From: Chloroflexota bacterium
Lineage (GTDB): Bacteria; Chloroflexota; UBA11872
Length of the DNA stretch: 64,000 bases
Direction of reading: 5' to 3'
Assembly: GCA_022821905.1 (NCBI GenBank)
Contig: JAJECS010000006.1
Coordinates: 240,369-304,368 of the forward strand
Under the pieces are notes generated by a model, which saw only the letters and a program-made list of their open reading frames with translations, ran no database searches and was not told the DNA's origin. Position numbers and translations under genes: made by a program. Shown in pieces: positions 18,634-27,377 of the stretch (its first letter is position 1; each line of letters opens with the position of its first letter).

Positions 18634-19586
18634 GCCGCCGCCTGCATCACGCGGCGCTTCCGCCATTCGCCGTCCGCATGCTCCGCGACTCCCAGAAACG
18701 CGCCGTCGGCATCGTAGAAGCGATGCAGCCCCGATTGCTCGGATCGAGAGCCAAAGTGGCGTCCATTCACGAAATCGTCCCGGTCCACTGCCGCGAGAAG
18801 GCATGCGGGCACTTCGCCCAGGACCACATCCGGCGCGTGCACCAGTTCCGCGACCTCCGGCGGCGACGCCCGGCGCAGGGCCGCCAGGCCGATGGCGTCG
18901 GCCAGGGTAAACGGGCCGACTGCGGTGCGCACCAGCGCCAGCAATGTCGCGCCGCATCCAAGCGTCTCGCCGATATCGCGGGCCAGGCTGCGGATGAACG
19001 TCCCTCGGCCACACCGCACTTCGACGGCGACGACCAACGCCGGTTGGCTGGGCCCGTCGCAATCCAGCAGCAGCCGGTCGTCGCGCACCGCGAGCGTGAC
19101 CCTGGCCTGTGCCAGGGCCGTGATCGCGTGCACCTCGACCTCCCGCTCGGGGAGCGTGAAGTCCTCTCCCGCCCGAGCGCGCGCATAGGCCCGCCGTCCC
19201 TCGACCTGCACCGCCGACGCCGCCGGCGGGCGCTGGCGCAGCGCGCCGACGAAATGCGGCAGGACGTCGAGAAACTCCGCCGGGTCCGGGGATGACTGCA
19301 AGGGGCCCATCACGTCGCCTTCCAGGTCGTCCGTGGTGGTTCGCACGCCCAGGAGCACGGCTGCAATGTAGGTCTTGGGCGCGCGCAGCACGTGTTCGCT
19401 GAGCCGGGTGGCGTGGCCGATCGCCAACGGCAGCACGCCCCCGGCCAGCGGGTCCAGCGTGCCGCAATGGCCCACCTTTCGCCGGCCCACGCAGCCGCGC
19501 GCCGCCTGCACCAGCGCCGTCGAACGCGACCCGATCGGCTTGGCCGTCACGAGGAATCCGCTTGGAACCTCAACCGGCGAGGACAC
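18630..19586 (-). CDS. truB: tRNA pseudouridine-55 synthase TruB
   Basis: A 318-residue pseudouridine synthase that modifies U55 in the T-loop of tRNA. The catalytic Asp45 is in VGHCGTLDPLAGGVLPLAIG. The YARARAGEDFTLPEREVEV and RCGRGTFIRSLARDIG segments are standard TruB. It follows rbfA by 44 bases and overlaps ribF by four bases. The C-terminal region (~250-318) is probably a diverged PUA-like domain. Confidence 0.95.
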   Translation of the reverse strand: MSSPVEVPSGFLVTAKPIGSRSTALVQAARGCVGRRKVGHCGTLDPLAGGVLPLAIGHATRLSEHVLRAPKTYIAAVLLGVRTTTDDLEGDVMGPLQSSPDPAEFLDVLPHFVGALRQRPPAASAVQVEGRRAYARARAGEDFTLPEREVEVHAITALAQARVTLAVRDDRLLLDCDGPSQPALVVAVEVRCGRGTFIRSLARDIGETLGCGATLLALVRTAVGPFTLADAIGLAALRRASPPEVAELVHAPDVVLGEVPACLLAAVDRDDFVNGRHFGSRSEQSGLHRFYDADGAFLGVAEHADGEWRKRRVMQAAA

Positions 19587-19630
19587 CAGCCGTCAGTCCC
19601 GGATGCGAGCCGTGCGGTGGGGACCGGCGC

Positions 19631-20014
19631 TCACTCGGACCGCTCGGCGGGGAGGCTCGCGCCGGGATTCGAATCGTCGCGCTCCTCATCCAGCAGCTGT
19701 CGCATGCGCTCCTCCGTGACCATCCCCGGGTCGAGTTGAAACCTGATTGCGGGGGTGAAGCGCAGCCGCAGGCGCGCGCTCAGCTCGCGCCGGACGACGC
19801 CTTCGGCTCGTTCCAGCGCCGCCAGCGACTCCTCGCACTGCAACGCGTCGCCCAGCACCGTCACGAAGATGGTTGCCCGGCGAAGATCGGGAGTCACCTG
19901 GGCGCGGTTGACCGTGACCAGCCGGATCTGCGGGTCGCCCAGCGTGAAGCGGACGATTTCCCCGGCTTCGCGGGCGATTTGGGCGGCAATGCGCTCTGGG
20001 CGGCGCGTGGGCAT
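19631..20014 (-). CDS. rbfA: Ribosome-binding factor A
   Basis: A 127-residue RbfA homologue (KH-like fold) that binds the 30S precursor and aids 16S rRNA maturation. Recognisable stretches are RIAAQIAREAGEIVRF, the strand RRATIFVTVLGD, and RLRLRFTPAIRFQLDPG near residue 85, which corresponds to the family's P-x-L-x-F-x-D end. Gene order infB-rbfA-truB is the classical one. The acidic tail (DEERDDSNPGASLPAERSE) is variable. Confidence 0.92.
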   Translation of the reverse strand: MPTRRPERIAAQIAREAGEIVRFTLGDPQIRLVTVNRAQVTPDLRRATIFVTVLGDALQCEESLAALERAEGVVRRELSARLRLRFTPAIRFQLDPGMVTEERMRQLLDEERDDSNPGASLPAERSE

Positions 20015-20031
20015 GCGGGCGGCTCCGACGA

Positions 20032-21903
20032 TCAGGGCTGACGAGTCTCGGTGTGGTAGACCTCGATGATGTCGGCCAGCTCGATGTTCGTCGTCGTCTG
20101 GATGCCCAGCCCACAGTCGAACCCTTCGCGCACTTCCTCCACGGGATCGGAAAATCGCCGCACGGTTCCGATCCGACCCTGGCCAATCTCTTCGCCGCGG
20201 CGGAGGATGCGCACGTCGGCGCCCCGGTAGATGCGACCGGTCAGCACCATGCCGCCAACGATCTGCAGCGTGCGTTCGCTGCGGAACTCACCGCGAATCT
20301 CGAGCCGCCCGTCGACCACTTCGAATTCCTCCGGCTCCAGGAGGCCTCGCAGGGCGGCGTCGACCTCGTCGATCAGCTCGTAGATCGTGAAGTAGACCCG
20401 CACGTCCACGCCCTGGCGGTCGGCCTCGGCTCGGGCCGCCGGATCGATCCGCACGTCGAATCCCACCACGATGCCCTCGGCGGCGGCGGCAAGATTCACG
20501 TCCGATTCGGTGATCGTGCCCACGCCCTCGTAGATCACCACGGCCCTGGTGCGGGCCTCGCCGACGTCGCCGAGCGACTTCACCACCGCGGCCGCCGCAC
20601 CGTCCGTGCTGGCCTTCACCACCACGCTCAGCTGGTGGAGCTGGCCCGCGGTCATTTGCGCCGCCAGCTGCTCCAGGCTGAGCCGAATCGCCTGTTCGCC
20701 GCCGCCGCGTTGCGCCGCCGACCGCTCGGCGCGCCGGCGGCGCTTGCTGCGCTTCGCCACCTGCAGCTGATCGCCGGCGGCGGGGGTCGATTCCAGGCCG
20801 ACCACCTGCACCGGCGTGGACGGACCGGCTTGCTTGAGCCGCTCGCCGTTGTGGTCGAAGAGCGCGCGCACGCGACCCTCGACATTCCCCACCCGCACCT
20901 GATCGCCGACGCTCAGCGTTCCGCTGGTGACGATGGCGCTGGCAATGGGTCCCTGGCTGCGGTCGAGCCGAGTCTCGATCACGGTGCCGACCGCTGGTCC
21001 GTCCGCCGGCGCCCGCAGCTCCTCCAGTTGCGCCGTCAGGTTGATGTACTCAAGCAGCTCGTCGATGCCGTCACCCTGCTCGGCCGAGAGCGGCACGGCC
21101 ACGACGTCGCCGCCGTAGGCCTCGACCACCACCTCATGCTCGGTGAGCTGCTGGTAGGCGCGCTCCGGGTTGGCCGTGGGCAAATCGATCTTGTTGACCG
21201 CCATGATCATCGGCACTTTGGCGGCTTTGGCGTGCCCAATCGCCTCGACCGTCTGCGGCATCACGCCGTCGTCGGCGGCCACCACCACCACCACGATGTC
21301 GGTCACCCCGGCGCCGCGCGCCCGCATGGCGGTGAACGCTTCGTGGCCTGGCGTGTCGATGAATGTGATGGCGCCCTCGTCGGTCGTCACCTGATAGGCG
21401 CCGATGCTCTGCGTGATCCCGCCGTGTTCGCCCGCGGCGACCTGGGTCTGCCGAATGGCATCTAGCAACGTGGTCTTGCCGTGGTCCACGTGACCCATGA
21501 CCGTCACCACGGGAGGGCGCGGATCGCCCGCCGGGGGCTCGTCGTCCGGCGCCGTGGCTTCGTCGACGGGCGTCGCCGCCGGCGGGGCCTCGGCCCCTTC
21601 GTCCGTGACCTCGATGTTGAACTTGGCCAGCACCGCCCGAGCCGTATCCCGGTCGATGGCGGCATTGATGGTCGCCAGCACGTTGCGCGAGAGCAGCTCG
21701 ACGATGATGTCGGTGCTTTCGACCTCGGCGCGTTGGGCAATCTGCGCAATGGTGGCCGTCTCGGGCAGCGGGACGGTGCGCATCGGCACGGCCTCCGGCA
21801 CCGCGGGGGCCGGTGCGGGCGCGGCCGGAGACGGCGGCGGGGCCTTGCGGCGGCCGCCGGGCCGGTGGGGGGCACGCCGCGCCGGGCGGCGACCACGCGC
21901 CAC
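20032..21903 (-). CDS. infB: Translation initiation factor IF-2 (short form)
   Basis: A 623-residue IF-2, short because the N-terminal region is only ~125 residues: an Arg/Pro/Ala-rich tail, then one IF2_N domain. The GTPase domain carries GHVDHGKTT (137-144), DTPGHEAF and NKIDLP. Domains II-IV follow, ending with the fMet-tRNA-binding C2 region. Translation starts at GTG 21903, one base after the ylxR stop, so coupling is likely. IF-2 places initiator tRNA on the 30S subunit. Confidence 0.95.
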   Translation of the reverse strand: MARGRRPARRAPHRPGGRRKAPPPSPAAPAPAPAVPEAVPMRTVPLPETATIAQIAQRAEVESTDIIVELLSRNVLATINAAIDRDTARAVLAKFNIEVTDEGAEAPPAATPVDEATAPDDEPPAGDPRPPVVTVMGHVDHGKTTLLDAIRQTQVAAGEHGGITQSIGAYQVTTDEGAITFIDTPGHEAFTAMRARGAGVTDIVVVVVAADDGVMPQTVEAIGHAKAAKVPMIMAVNKIDLPTANPERAYQQLTEHEVVVEAYGGDVVAVPLSAEQGDGIDELLEYINLTAQLEELRAPADGPAVGTVIETRLDRSQGPIASAIVTSGTLSVGDQVRVGNVEGRVRALFDHNGERLKQAGPSTPVQVVGLESTPAAGDQLQVAKRSKRRRRAERSAAQRGGGEQAIRLSLEQLAAQMTAGQLHQLSVVVKASTDGAAAAVVKSLGDVGEARTRAVVIYEGVGTITESDVNLAAAAEGIVVGFDVRIDPAARAEADRQGVDVRVYFTIYELIDEVDAALRGLLEPEEFEVVDGRLEIRGEFRSERTLQIVGGMVLTGRIYRGADVRILRRGEEIGQGRIGTVRRFSDPVEEVREGFDCGLGIQTTTNIELADIIEVYHTETRQP

Positions 21904-21904
21904 G

Positions 21905-22198
21905 CTAGGCGCTCATCGAGGGCTCAAGGCGCCGCTCACGAGCGGCTTCCATTTCATGGCCGAGTTCTTCGATCGTCGTCGTGGGAATGGTCACGCGAAG
22001 CTGTGCCGCGAGGGCGCCGCGTTTGACGGCCGCGGGCCAGCACGCCTCATCGCGGCAAATGTAGGCGCCGCGACCCGGCGCGCGCCCGGTCGCGTCGAGC
22101 TCGATTGCTCCCGCGGGGGTCCGCACGATGCGCACGAGCTCGCGCTTGAAACGCTTGGTGCGGCAGGCGATGCAGGTGCGCTGTGGCTGATGACGCAG
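21905..22198 (-). CDS. ylxR: YlxR (DUF448) RNA-binding protein, probable CTG start
   Basis: A 97-residue YlxR homologue. The hallmark QRTCIACRTKRFKREL at the N-terminus and GRGAYICRDEACW later are both intact. No ATG, GTG or TTG precedes the Cys motif in frame. The only suitable codon is CTG at 22196-22198, giving (M)RHQPQRTC, with GGAG eight bases upstream inside the end of nusA. A GTG further in would delete the Cys motif. YlxR lies between nusA and infB in many bacteria and is reported as a nucleoid-associated or RNA-binding protein. Confidence 0.85.
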   Translation of the reverse strand: MRHQPQRTCIACRTKRFKRELVRIVRTPAGAIELDATGRAPGRGAYICRDEACWPAAVKRGALAAQLRVTIPTTTIEELGHEMEAARERRLEPSMSA

Positions 22199-22200
22199 AG

Positions 22201-23391
22201 CTATGTCTCCGCGGATCCAGCCGCCGGCCGCTCGGCGGTGGCGCTGGCCGTGTCCACGTCGATATCCCCGGCGTCCTCGGCAGCGTCACTGGCTCCGTTG
22301 TCCCCTGCGGCAGCCTCGTTGGCCTCGTCCTCGTCCGGCGCGGCTACGCCTCGGGTTTCCGCGGGCGCCGACGCGTCGCGAATGTTGATGCGATAGCCGG
22401 TCAGCCGCGCGGCCAGCCGCGAGTTCTGCCCTTCGCGGCCGATCGCCAGCGACACCATGTCCGGATGCACGAAGACATCCGCGGTGCGCTCCGCGTGGCT
22501 GATGTGCACGGTCTGCACCCGCGCCGGGCTCAGCGAGTTGGCCACGAAGGCGCTTGGATCGGCCGCCCACTCGATAATTTCGGCCTTCTCCTGTCCCAGT
22601 TCGCGGAGGATATTCTGAATCCGCGTGCCGCGCATGCCCACGCAGGCGCCAACCGGGTCCAGCCCGTCCTGCAGCGAGCGCACGGAGACCTTCGAGCGCA
22701 CGCCGGCGTCGCGGGCGATGCCGGTGATCTCGACCAGGCCGTTCTGAATCTCCGGCACCTCGCGCTCGAACAACCGGCGCACGAAGTCCGCGTGCCCGCG
22801 CGAGACTCGGAGCTGCGTCCCTCGTCCGCCCTCCGCCACCTCCAGCAGCAGCACACGCAATCGCTGACCCACGCGATAGAACTCGCCGGGAATCTGCTCG
22901 GCGACGGGCATGACGGCCTCGGCGCGGCCCAGCTCAACGAAGACGCCGCGAGACTCCACCCGCGTCACCCGCCCGACGAGGATCTCGCCCTGGTGCTCGA
23001 TGAACTGGGTGTAGACCTCCATCTGCTCGGCGTCGCGCAGCGCCTGCTGCATGGCCTGTCGCGCGCGCTGGGTGGCGATGCGCCCGAAATTCGGCGGCGT
23101 GACGTCGATCTGGAAGATCTCGCCCACGGGTACCGTCTCGTCATAGGCCTGGGCGTCGCTCAGCGAAATCTCCCGGATCGGATCGGTCACCTCGTCGACC
23201 ACGGTCTTGTTGGCGTAAATGGTGGCCTCGCCCGTGTCCGGCGAGATTTCGACGTCAATGTCGTCGTACTCGGTGTCGGAGTCGAGGTAGGCGGACGCTA
23301 CTGCCGTGCGGAGGGAATCGAGAACGGCATCGACCTGGATGCCCTTCTCGTCGGCAAGCTGCTGCAAGGCGAGAATGAACTCGCTGCGCAT
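22201..23391 (-). CDS. nusA: Transcription termination/antitermination protein NusA
   Basis: A 396-residue NusA: N-terminal RNA-polymerase-binding domain (MRSEFILALQQLADEKGI), S1 domain (GEILVGRVTRVESRGVFVEL), then KH1 and KH2 (DPVGACVGMRGTRIQNILREL, MVSLAIGREGQNSRLAARLT). The last ~55 residues are an acidic, Ala-rich tail rather than a duplicated repeat. A good Shine-Dalgarno (AAGGAGG) precedes ATG 23391. It heads the operon; rimP, which usually precedes nusA, is absent here. Confidence 0.95.
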   Translation of the reverse strand: MRSEFILALQQLADEKGIQVDAVLDSLRTAVASAYLDSDTEYDDIDVEISPDTGEATIYANKTVVDEVTDPIREISLSDAQAYDETVPVGEIFQIDVTPPNFGRIATQRARQAMQQALRDAEQMEVYTQFIEHQGEILVGRVTRVESRGVFVELGRAEAVMPVAEQIPGEFYRVGQRLRVLLLEVAEGGRGTQLRVSRGHADFVRRLFEREVPEIQNGLVEITGIARDAGVRSKVSVRSLQDGLDPVGACVGMRGTRIQNILRELGQEKAEIIEWAADPSAFVANSLSPARVQTVHISHAERTADVFVHPDMVSLAIGREGQNSRLAARLTGYRINIRDASAPAETRGVAAPDEDEANEAAAGDNGASDAAEDAGDIDVDTASATAERPAAGSAET

Positions 23392-23487
23392 CGCTGCCTC
23401 CTTCGGCCGTTAGTTCGAGTCCCTCCCCAGAGACAAAGAAAAGCGGGCCGCGTCCGCCATGATGTCGCCGCTAGGCCGCTCTCCTGA

Positions 23488-23493
23488 AGTATA
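23488..23493 (-). promoter_or_regulatory. Possible -10 element of the nusA operon promoter
   Basis: TATACT on the minus strand, about 100 bases upstream of nusA, in a short AT-richer stretch between the lepA terminator and nusA. No good -35 was found at 16-18 bases, so the call rests on the -10 match and position. The rest of 23392-23604 shows no gene. Confidence 0.35.
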
Positions 23494-23604
23494 TCACCGA
23501 GCAATGTGCGCCGCGAGGCCGACCGTGTCGTAACGAACGTAAGGGAAGGCTTTGATACGTCATTAATTGGTGGTTCTGGTATTGGTATTTCCTTTTGCTC
23601 CGAC

Positions 23605-23637
23605 AAAAAAGCCCGGCGCGATTACGCACGCCGCCGG
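23605..23637 (-). terminator. Rho-independent terminator overlapping the lepA stop
   Basis: On the minus strand the last lepA codons supply CCGGCG, a 13-base loop contains the TAA stop, and CGCCGG follows, then GC and six T (23605-23610). It would end the murJ-lepA transcript and insulate the nusA operon. Confidence 0.65.
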
Positions 23638-25463
23638 CGCGTCCCGCCCGATCCACCCGACCGCAACACGGCGGTGAATGCCTCCTGCGGCACGTCGATC
23701 TGGCCCACCCGCTTGAGTCGCTGCTTCCCGGCCTTTTGGGCTTCCAGCAGCTTGCGCTTGCGGGACACGTCGCGGCCGTAGCACTTGGCCAGCACGTCCT
23801 TCCGCACCGGCCGCACGGTTTCCCGCGCCACGATGCGCGACCCCACCGCCGCCTGCACGCTCACCTCGAACTGCTGCCGCGGAATCTCGCGCTTGAGCCG
23901 CAGGGCCAGGTCGCGCCCGATCTCCGCGGCGCGCGCTCGGGGCACGATCGTCGACAGTGCGTCGACCATCTGGCCGTTGAGCCGCATGTCGAGCCGGACG
24001 AAATCCCCGGCCCGATACTCCCCAAAGCTGTAGTCGAGCGAGCCATAGCCCCGCGTCGCGGACTTGAGCACATCGAAGAACTCCGTCAGCATCTCGCCCA
24101 ACGGCAGGCCGTACTCCAGCAGCACGCGCGTCGGCTCGAGGTATTCGAGCCGACGGTGCTCGCCGCGCCGGGACTGCAAAAGCTCGATCACCGCGCCGAG
24201 GTGAGCCTCCGGCGTCACGATGGTCACGACCATCCACGGCTCGCGCACTTCGGCGATCTGCGACGGCTCCGGCAGGTCCGCCGGGCTGTCCACCCGCATT
24301 ACCGGGCCGTCGCGCCTGGCGACCTCGTACTCGACCTGCGGTGTCGTGAGCACCAGCTCCAGCTCGTATTCGCGCTCCAGGCGCTCGCGCACGATGTCCA
24401 TGTGCAGCACGCCCAGGAACCCGCAGCGAAACCCAAACCCCAACGCCGCGGACTGCTCCGGCTGGCTCACGATCGCCGGGTCGCTCAGCCGCAGGCGGTC
24501 CAGCGCCTCGCGCAACGCCGTGTAGCCCTCGGGATCGGTGGAATACAGGCTGGCGAACACCAGCGGCTTGGGCGTGCGATATCCCGGCAGCGGCTGCGTC
24601 GCCGGCGCGTGCTCGTGGGTCACGGTGTCGCCCACCGGCCACTCGCGAACCTCCTTCAGTCCGGTGGCCACGTAGCCGACGTGTCCGGTCGTCAGCCCGT
24701 CGCGGGCGCTCACCGCCGGGGTGAATACCCCCGTCTCGACCGCCTCGGCGCGGGTCCCGGACTGCATCAGACGCAACCGCTCCTGCCGGCGCAGCGATCC
24801 ATCGAACACCCGCACGCTGGCCACCACGCCGCGGTGCTGGTCGTAGCTCGAATCGATCACCAGCGCCCGCAGCGGGGCGTCGGGATCGCCGGACGGTGGC
24901 GGCACGGCCTCGACGATTCGGTGCAGCAGGTCGTCCACGCCGTCGCCTGATTTGGCGGAGACCCGCAGCACGTCATCAACGGTCGCGCCCAGAAAGTCCG
25001 CCAGCTCCTGGGCCACCACGTCGGCTCGGGCGGTCGGCAGGTCGATCTTATTGACCACCGGAATCACGGTCAGATCGTGCTCCACCGCCACGTAGGCGTT
25101 CGCCAGGGTTTGGGCCTCGATGCCCTGGCTGGCGTCCACCAGCAGCACCGCCCCCTCGCACGCGGCCAGCGAGCGCGAGACCTCGTAGCTGAAGTCCACG
25201 TGGCCCGGCGTGTCGATCAGATTGAGCGTGTAGGCGGTTCCGCCCAGGTCCAGCGCCATGCGCACTGGATGTGCCTTGATGGTGATGCCGCGCTCACGCT
25301 CGAGGTCCATGGAGTCGAGCACCTGGTCGCGCATCTGGCGCGCGGTCAGCGTGGCCGTGCGCTCCAGCATGCGGTCGGCCAGCGTCGATTTGCCGTGGTC
25401 GATGTGCGCAATGATGCAGAAGTTGCGCGTGTGCGCTTGATCGACCTCGCCGCCGGGGTTCAT
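23622..25463 (-). CDS. lepA: Elongation factor 4 (LepA)
   Basis: A 613-residue translational GTPase. The G1 motif is AHIDHGKSTLADRML near residue 20, G3 is DTPGHVDF and G4 is NKIDLPTA. The LepA-specific C-terminal domain includes SYGSFDY-like GYGSLDYSFGEY and ends in VLAKCYGRDVSRKRKLLEAQ followed by KAGKQRLKRVG. EF4 back-translocates or remodels stalled ribosomes. It follows murJ by 12 bases and ends in its own terminator. Confidence 0.96.
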   Translation of the reverse strand: MNPGGEVDQAHTRNFCIIAHIDHGKSTLADRMLERTATLTARQMRDQVLDSMDLERERGITIKAHPVRMALDLGGTAYTLNLIDTPGHVDFSYEVSRSLAACEGAVLLVDASQGIEAQTLANAYVAVEHDLTVIPVVNKIDLPTARADVVAQELADFLGATVDDVLRVSAKSGDGVDDLLHRIVEAVPPPSGDPDAPLRALVIDSSYDQHRGVVASVRVFDGSLRRQERLRLMQSGTRAEAVETGVFTPAVSARDGLTTGHVGYVATGLKEVREWPVGDTVTHEHAPATQPLPGYRTPKPLVFASLYSTDPEGYTALREALDRLRLSDPAIVSQPEQSAALGFGFRCGFLGVLHMDIVRERLEREYELELVLTTPQVEYEVARRDGPVMRVDSPADLPEPSQIAEVREPWMVVTIVTPEAHLGAVIELLQSRRGEHRRLEYLEPTRVLLEYGLPLGEMLTEFFDVLKSATRGYGSLDYSFGEYRAGDFVRLDMRLNGQMVDALSTIVPRARAAEIGRDLALRLKREIPRQQFEVSVQAAVGSRIVARETVRPVRKDVLAKCYGRDVSRKRKLLEAQKAGKQRLKRVGQIDVPQEAFTAVLRSGGSGGTRRRRA

Positions 25464-25475
25464 GCCTGATTCTAT

Positions 25476-27107
25476 TCAGCGAGCCGCGCGCCGGAGCCGT
25501 CCGGCGATCAACTCGACGAGCTCATCGAGCTCGGGGTTGCGCAGGAGACGCGCGGCGCCCACGTACACGACCACCGCCGTCGTCAGATAGGCCGCCAGCC
25601 AGCCGCCGCCCGCGATGGCGTCCGCCGCCGGCCACGTCGCAAGCCGCAACCCTCCGATCGCGGCTCCCATCAGCCCGGTCGCGAGGACGATGCCAAGCAC
25701 CCAGCGCACGTCGTCGCCGCGAACGATGACGCCGCCGCGACGGCGCAGAATCGCCACCAGGATCACGGCCTCGACCAGGACGCCGATCGACAAGCCCAGC
25801 GCGATCCCCGGATTTCCCATGACCACCGAAAAGGCCCACGACAGCACCATGTGCAGCAGGAGTGAGCCCACCCCAACGGCCACCGGCGTGCGCGTGTCGT
25901 GCATGGCGAAGAATCCGCGCACCAGCACCTCCACCGCCGCGTGCCCCGCCAGGCCCACGGCGTAGAACCGCAGCGCGTTGGCCGTCAGCTCGGTGGCTCG
26001 GGCGTCGAACGCATGCCGTTCGTAGGCCACGGATACGATGGGTTCCGCCAGCACCGCCAGCACCACGGCCGCCGGCACGCTCAGGAACAGCACGATCCGG
26101 CCCACGCCGCGCACGCGGTGAGCGAACGCGGCGCGGTCCCCGCCGATCCAGCGATGGGCCAGATCGGGCAATGCGGCTTCCCCCAGCGCCATGCCGAACA
26201 CGCCCAGCGGCAGCAACATCAAGAGAAACGCGTTGTTGAGCACCGCCACGGCCGACGGACCCTGCAACGACGCCAGGATGTTGATGTAGATCAGGCTGGC
26301 CTGCAGGACCGCCACGCCGAGCATGCGCGGCACCATCAGCCGGATGACCTTGCGCACGTCCGAGTCCTTCAGCGCCGCGCCCGGATGCCACGTCATGAAG
26401 TCGAGCCGACGCGCCGTGGCCTCGCGCGCGCCGAAGATGGTGGGCAGGCCGGGCACCTGCACCAGCAGGTGCAGGCCCGTGCCGATCAACGTGCCCCATA
26501 CCAGGCCGGTGAGGCCGAAGACCCGCGCCAGTCCCAGCGCGCCCGCGATGATTCCCAGGTTGTAGAGCAGCGGACTCAGCGCCGGCAGGGTGAAGGCGCG
26601 CTCGGCCTGCAGCGCCGACTTGGCGACGGCGCTGACGGCCAGCACGACGGGCGAGATCATCAGCCAGCGCGCCGCGTCGGTCGCCAGCAGCACGGTGCTG
26701 TCGGGAAAGCCCGGCGCGACCACGCGCATCAGCGGCTCGGCGAACAGGGCGCTGACTCCCGCGAGCACCGCGCTGGCGCCGGCGACCAATCCCCCAATGC
26801 GTCCCACGAATCGCCCCAGCGCCCGGCGATCCCCGCGCGCCTTCACCTCCGCGTACACCGGGATCACCGCCGAGAGCAGCGCGCCGCCCGCCAGCAACAT
26901 GAAGATCGTGTCGGGAATGCGGAAGGCCGCGAACCACGCGTCGGCCTCCGGTCCCACGCCAAACTCGGCGTTGATGGCAGCCTGGCGCACAAACCCCAAC
27001 ACCCGGCTGACCAGGATCGACGCCACGACAATCGCCGCCGCACGCCCCACGCCCGCGCCCAGCGCGGTGTCCTGTGATTTGGAATCCTGCTCGTGCGGGC
27101 CTCTCAC
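25476..27107 (-). CDS. murJ: Lipid II flippase MurJ
   Basis: About 543 residues with some 14 hydrophobic segments, of the MOP/MVF superfamily. The first helix region SILVSRVLGFVRQAAINAEFGVG is the MurJ signature; GALLSAVIPVYAE and the RGFFAMHDTRTP loop are also characteristic. It moves lipid-linked peptidoglycan precursor across the membrane, which implies a peptidoglycan wall. The frame is open to 27176, but the extra residues are a translated intergenic repeat (27121-27151), so I take GTG 27107; a later GTG (27050) is also possible. Confidence 0.88.
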   Translation of the reverse strand: MRGPHEQDSKSQDTALGAGVGRAAAIVVASILVSRVLGFVRQAAINAEFGVGPEADAWFAAFRIPDTIFMLLAGGALLSAVIPVYAEVKARGDRRALGRFVGRIGGLVAGASAVLAGVSALFAEPLMRVVAPGFPDSTVLLATDAARWLMISPVVLAVSAVAKSALQAERAFTLPALSPLLYNLGIIAGALGLARVFGLTGLVWGTLIGTGLHLLVQVPGLPTIFGAREATARRLDFMTWHPGAALKDSDVRKVIRLMVPRMLGVAVLQASLIYINILASLQGPSAVAVLNNAFLLMLLPLGVFGMALGEAALPDLAHRWIGGDRAAFAHRVRGVGRIVLFLSVPAAVVLAVLAEPIVSVAYERHAFDARATELTANALRFYAVGLAGHAAVEVLVRGFFAMHDTRTPVAVGVGSLLLHMVLSWAFSVVMGNPGIALGLSIGVLVEAVILVAILRRRGGVIVRGDDVRWVLGIVLATGLMGAAIGGLRLATWPAADAIAGGGWLAAYLTTAVVVYVGAARLLRNPELDELVELIAGRLRRAAR

Positions 27108-27120
27108 CGTGATGCCGAGG

Positions 27121-27360
27121 CCCTCGTCATTCCCGCGAAGGCGGGAATCCACCCTTCCACCAACCTCGAAACGCAACCCCTCGTCGTTTCGGCGGAAGCC
27201 GGAATCCAGGTCCGGCCGCTCACGCTGCGTGCAGCGTGGGAGCCCTCACCCGTCGATCCCGCGGCGCCATCCCTCGTCATTCCCGCGAAGGCGGGAATCC
27301 ACCCTTCCACCAACCTCGAAGCGCAATCCCTCGTCCTTCCGGCGGAAGCCGGAGTCCAGC
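27121..27360. repeat. Duplicated block of intergenic palindromes, 150-bp period
   Basis: Two 90-bp copies, 27121-27210 and 27271-27360, differ at only six positions. Each contains the short TCATTCCCGCGAAGGCGGGAATCC palindrome, a spacer CACCCTTCCACCAACCTCGAA, and a GGCGGAAGCCGGA palindrome. Between them is CACGCTGCGTGCAGCGTG (27221-27238), another recurring palindrome. It fills the gap between divergent murJ and the glycosyltransferase. Confidence 0.9.
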
Positions 27361-27377
27361 CCCCACCCGCCGTTACT

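Noticed and set aside
17623..19467. A single 614-codon frame that would fuse extra sequence to RibF
   Set aside because: The upstream half is truB read in another phase. RibF homology starts at ATG 18633, which overlaps the truB stop as ATGA.
23298..23606. 102-codon minus-strand frame beginning MSEQKEIPIPEPP between lepA and nusA
   Set aside because: Its first codon lies in the lepA terminator and its second half overlaps the nusA start in another phase; no Shine-Dalgarno seen. The less biased composition just reflects an AT-richer gap.
27121..27360. Possible CRISPR array
   Set aside because: There are only two copies, internally palindromic and composite, with a 60-base non-spacer segment and no cas genes.
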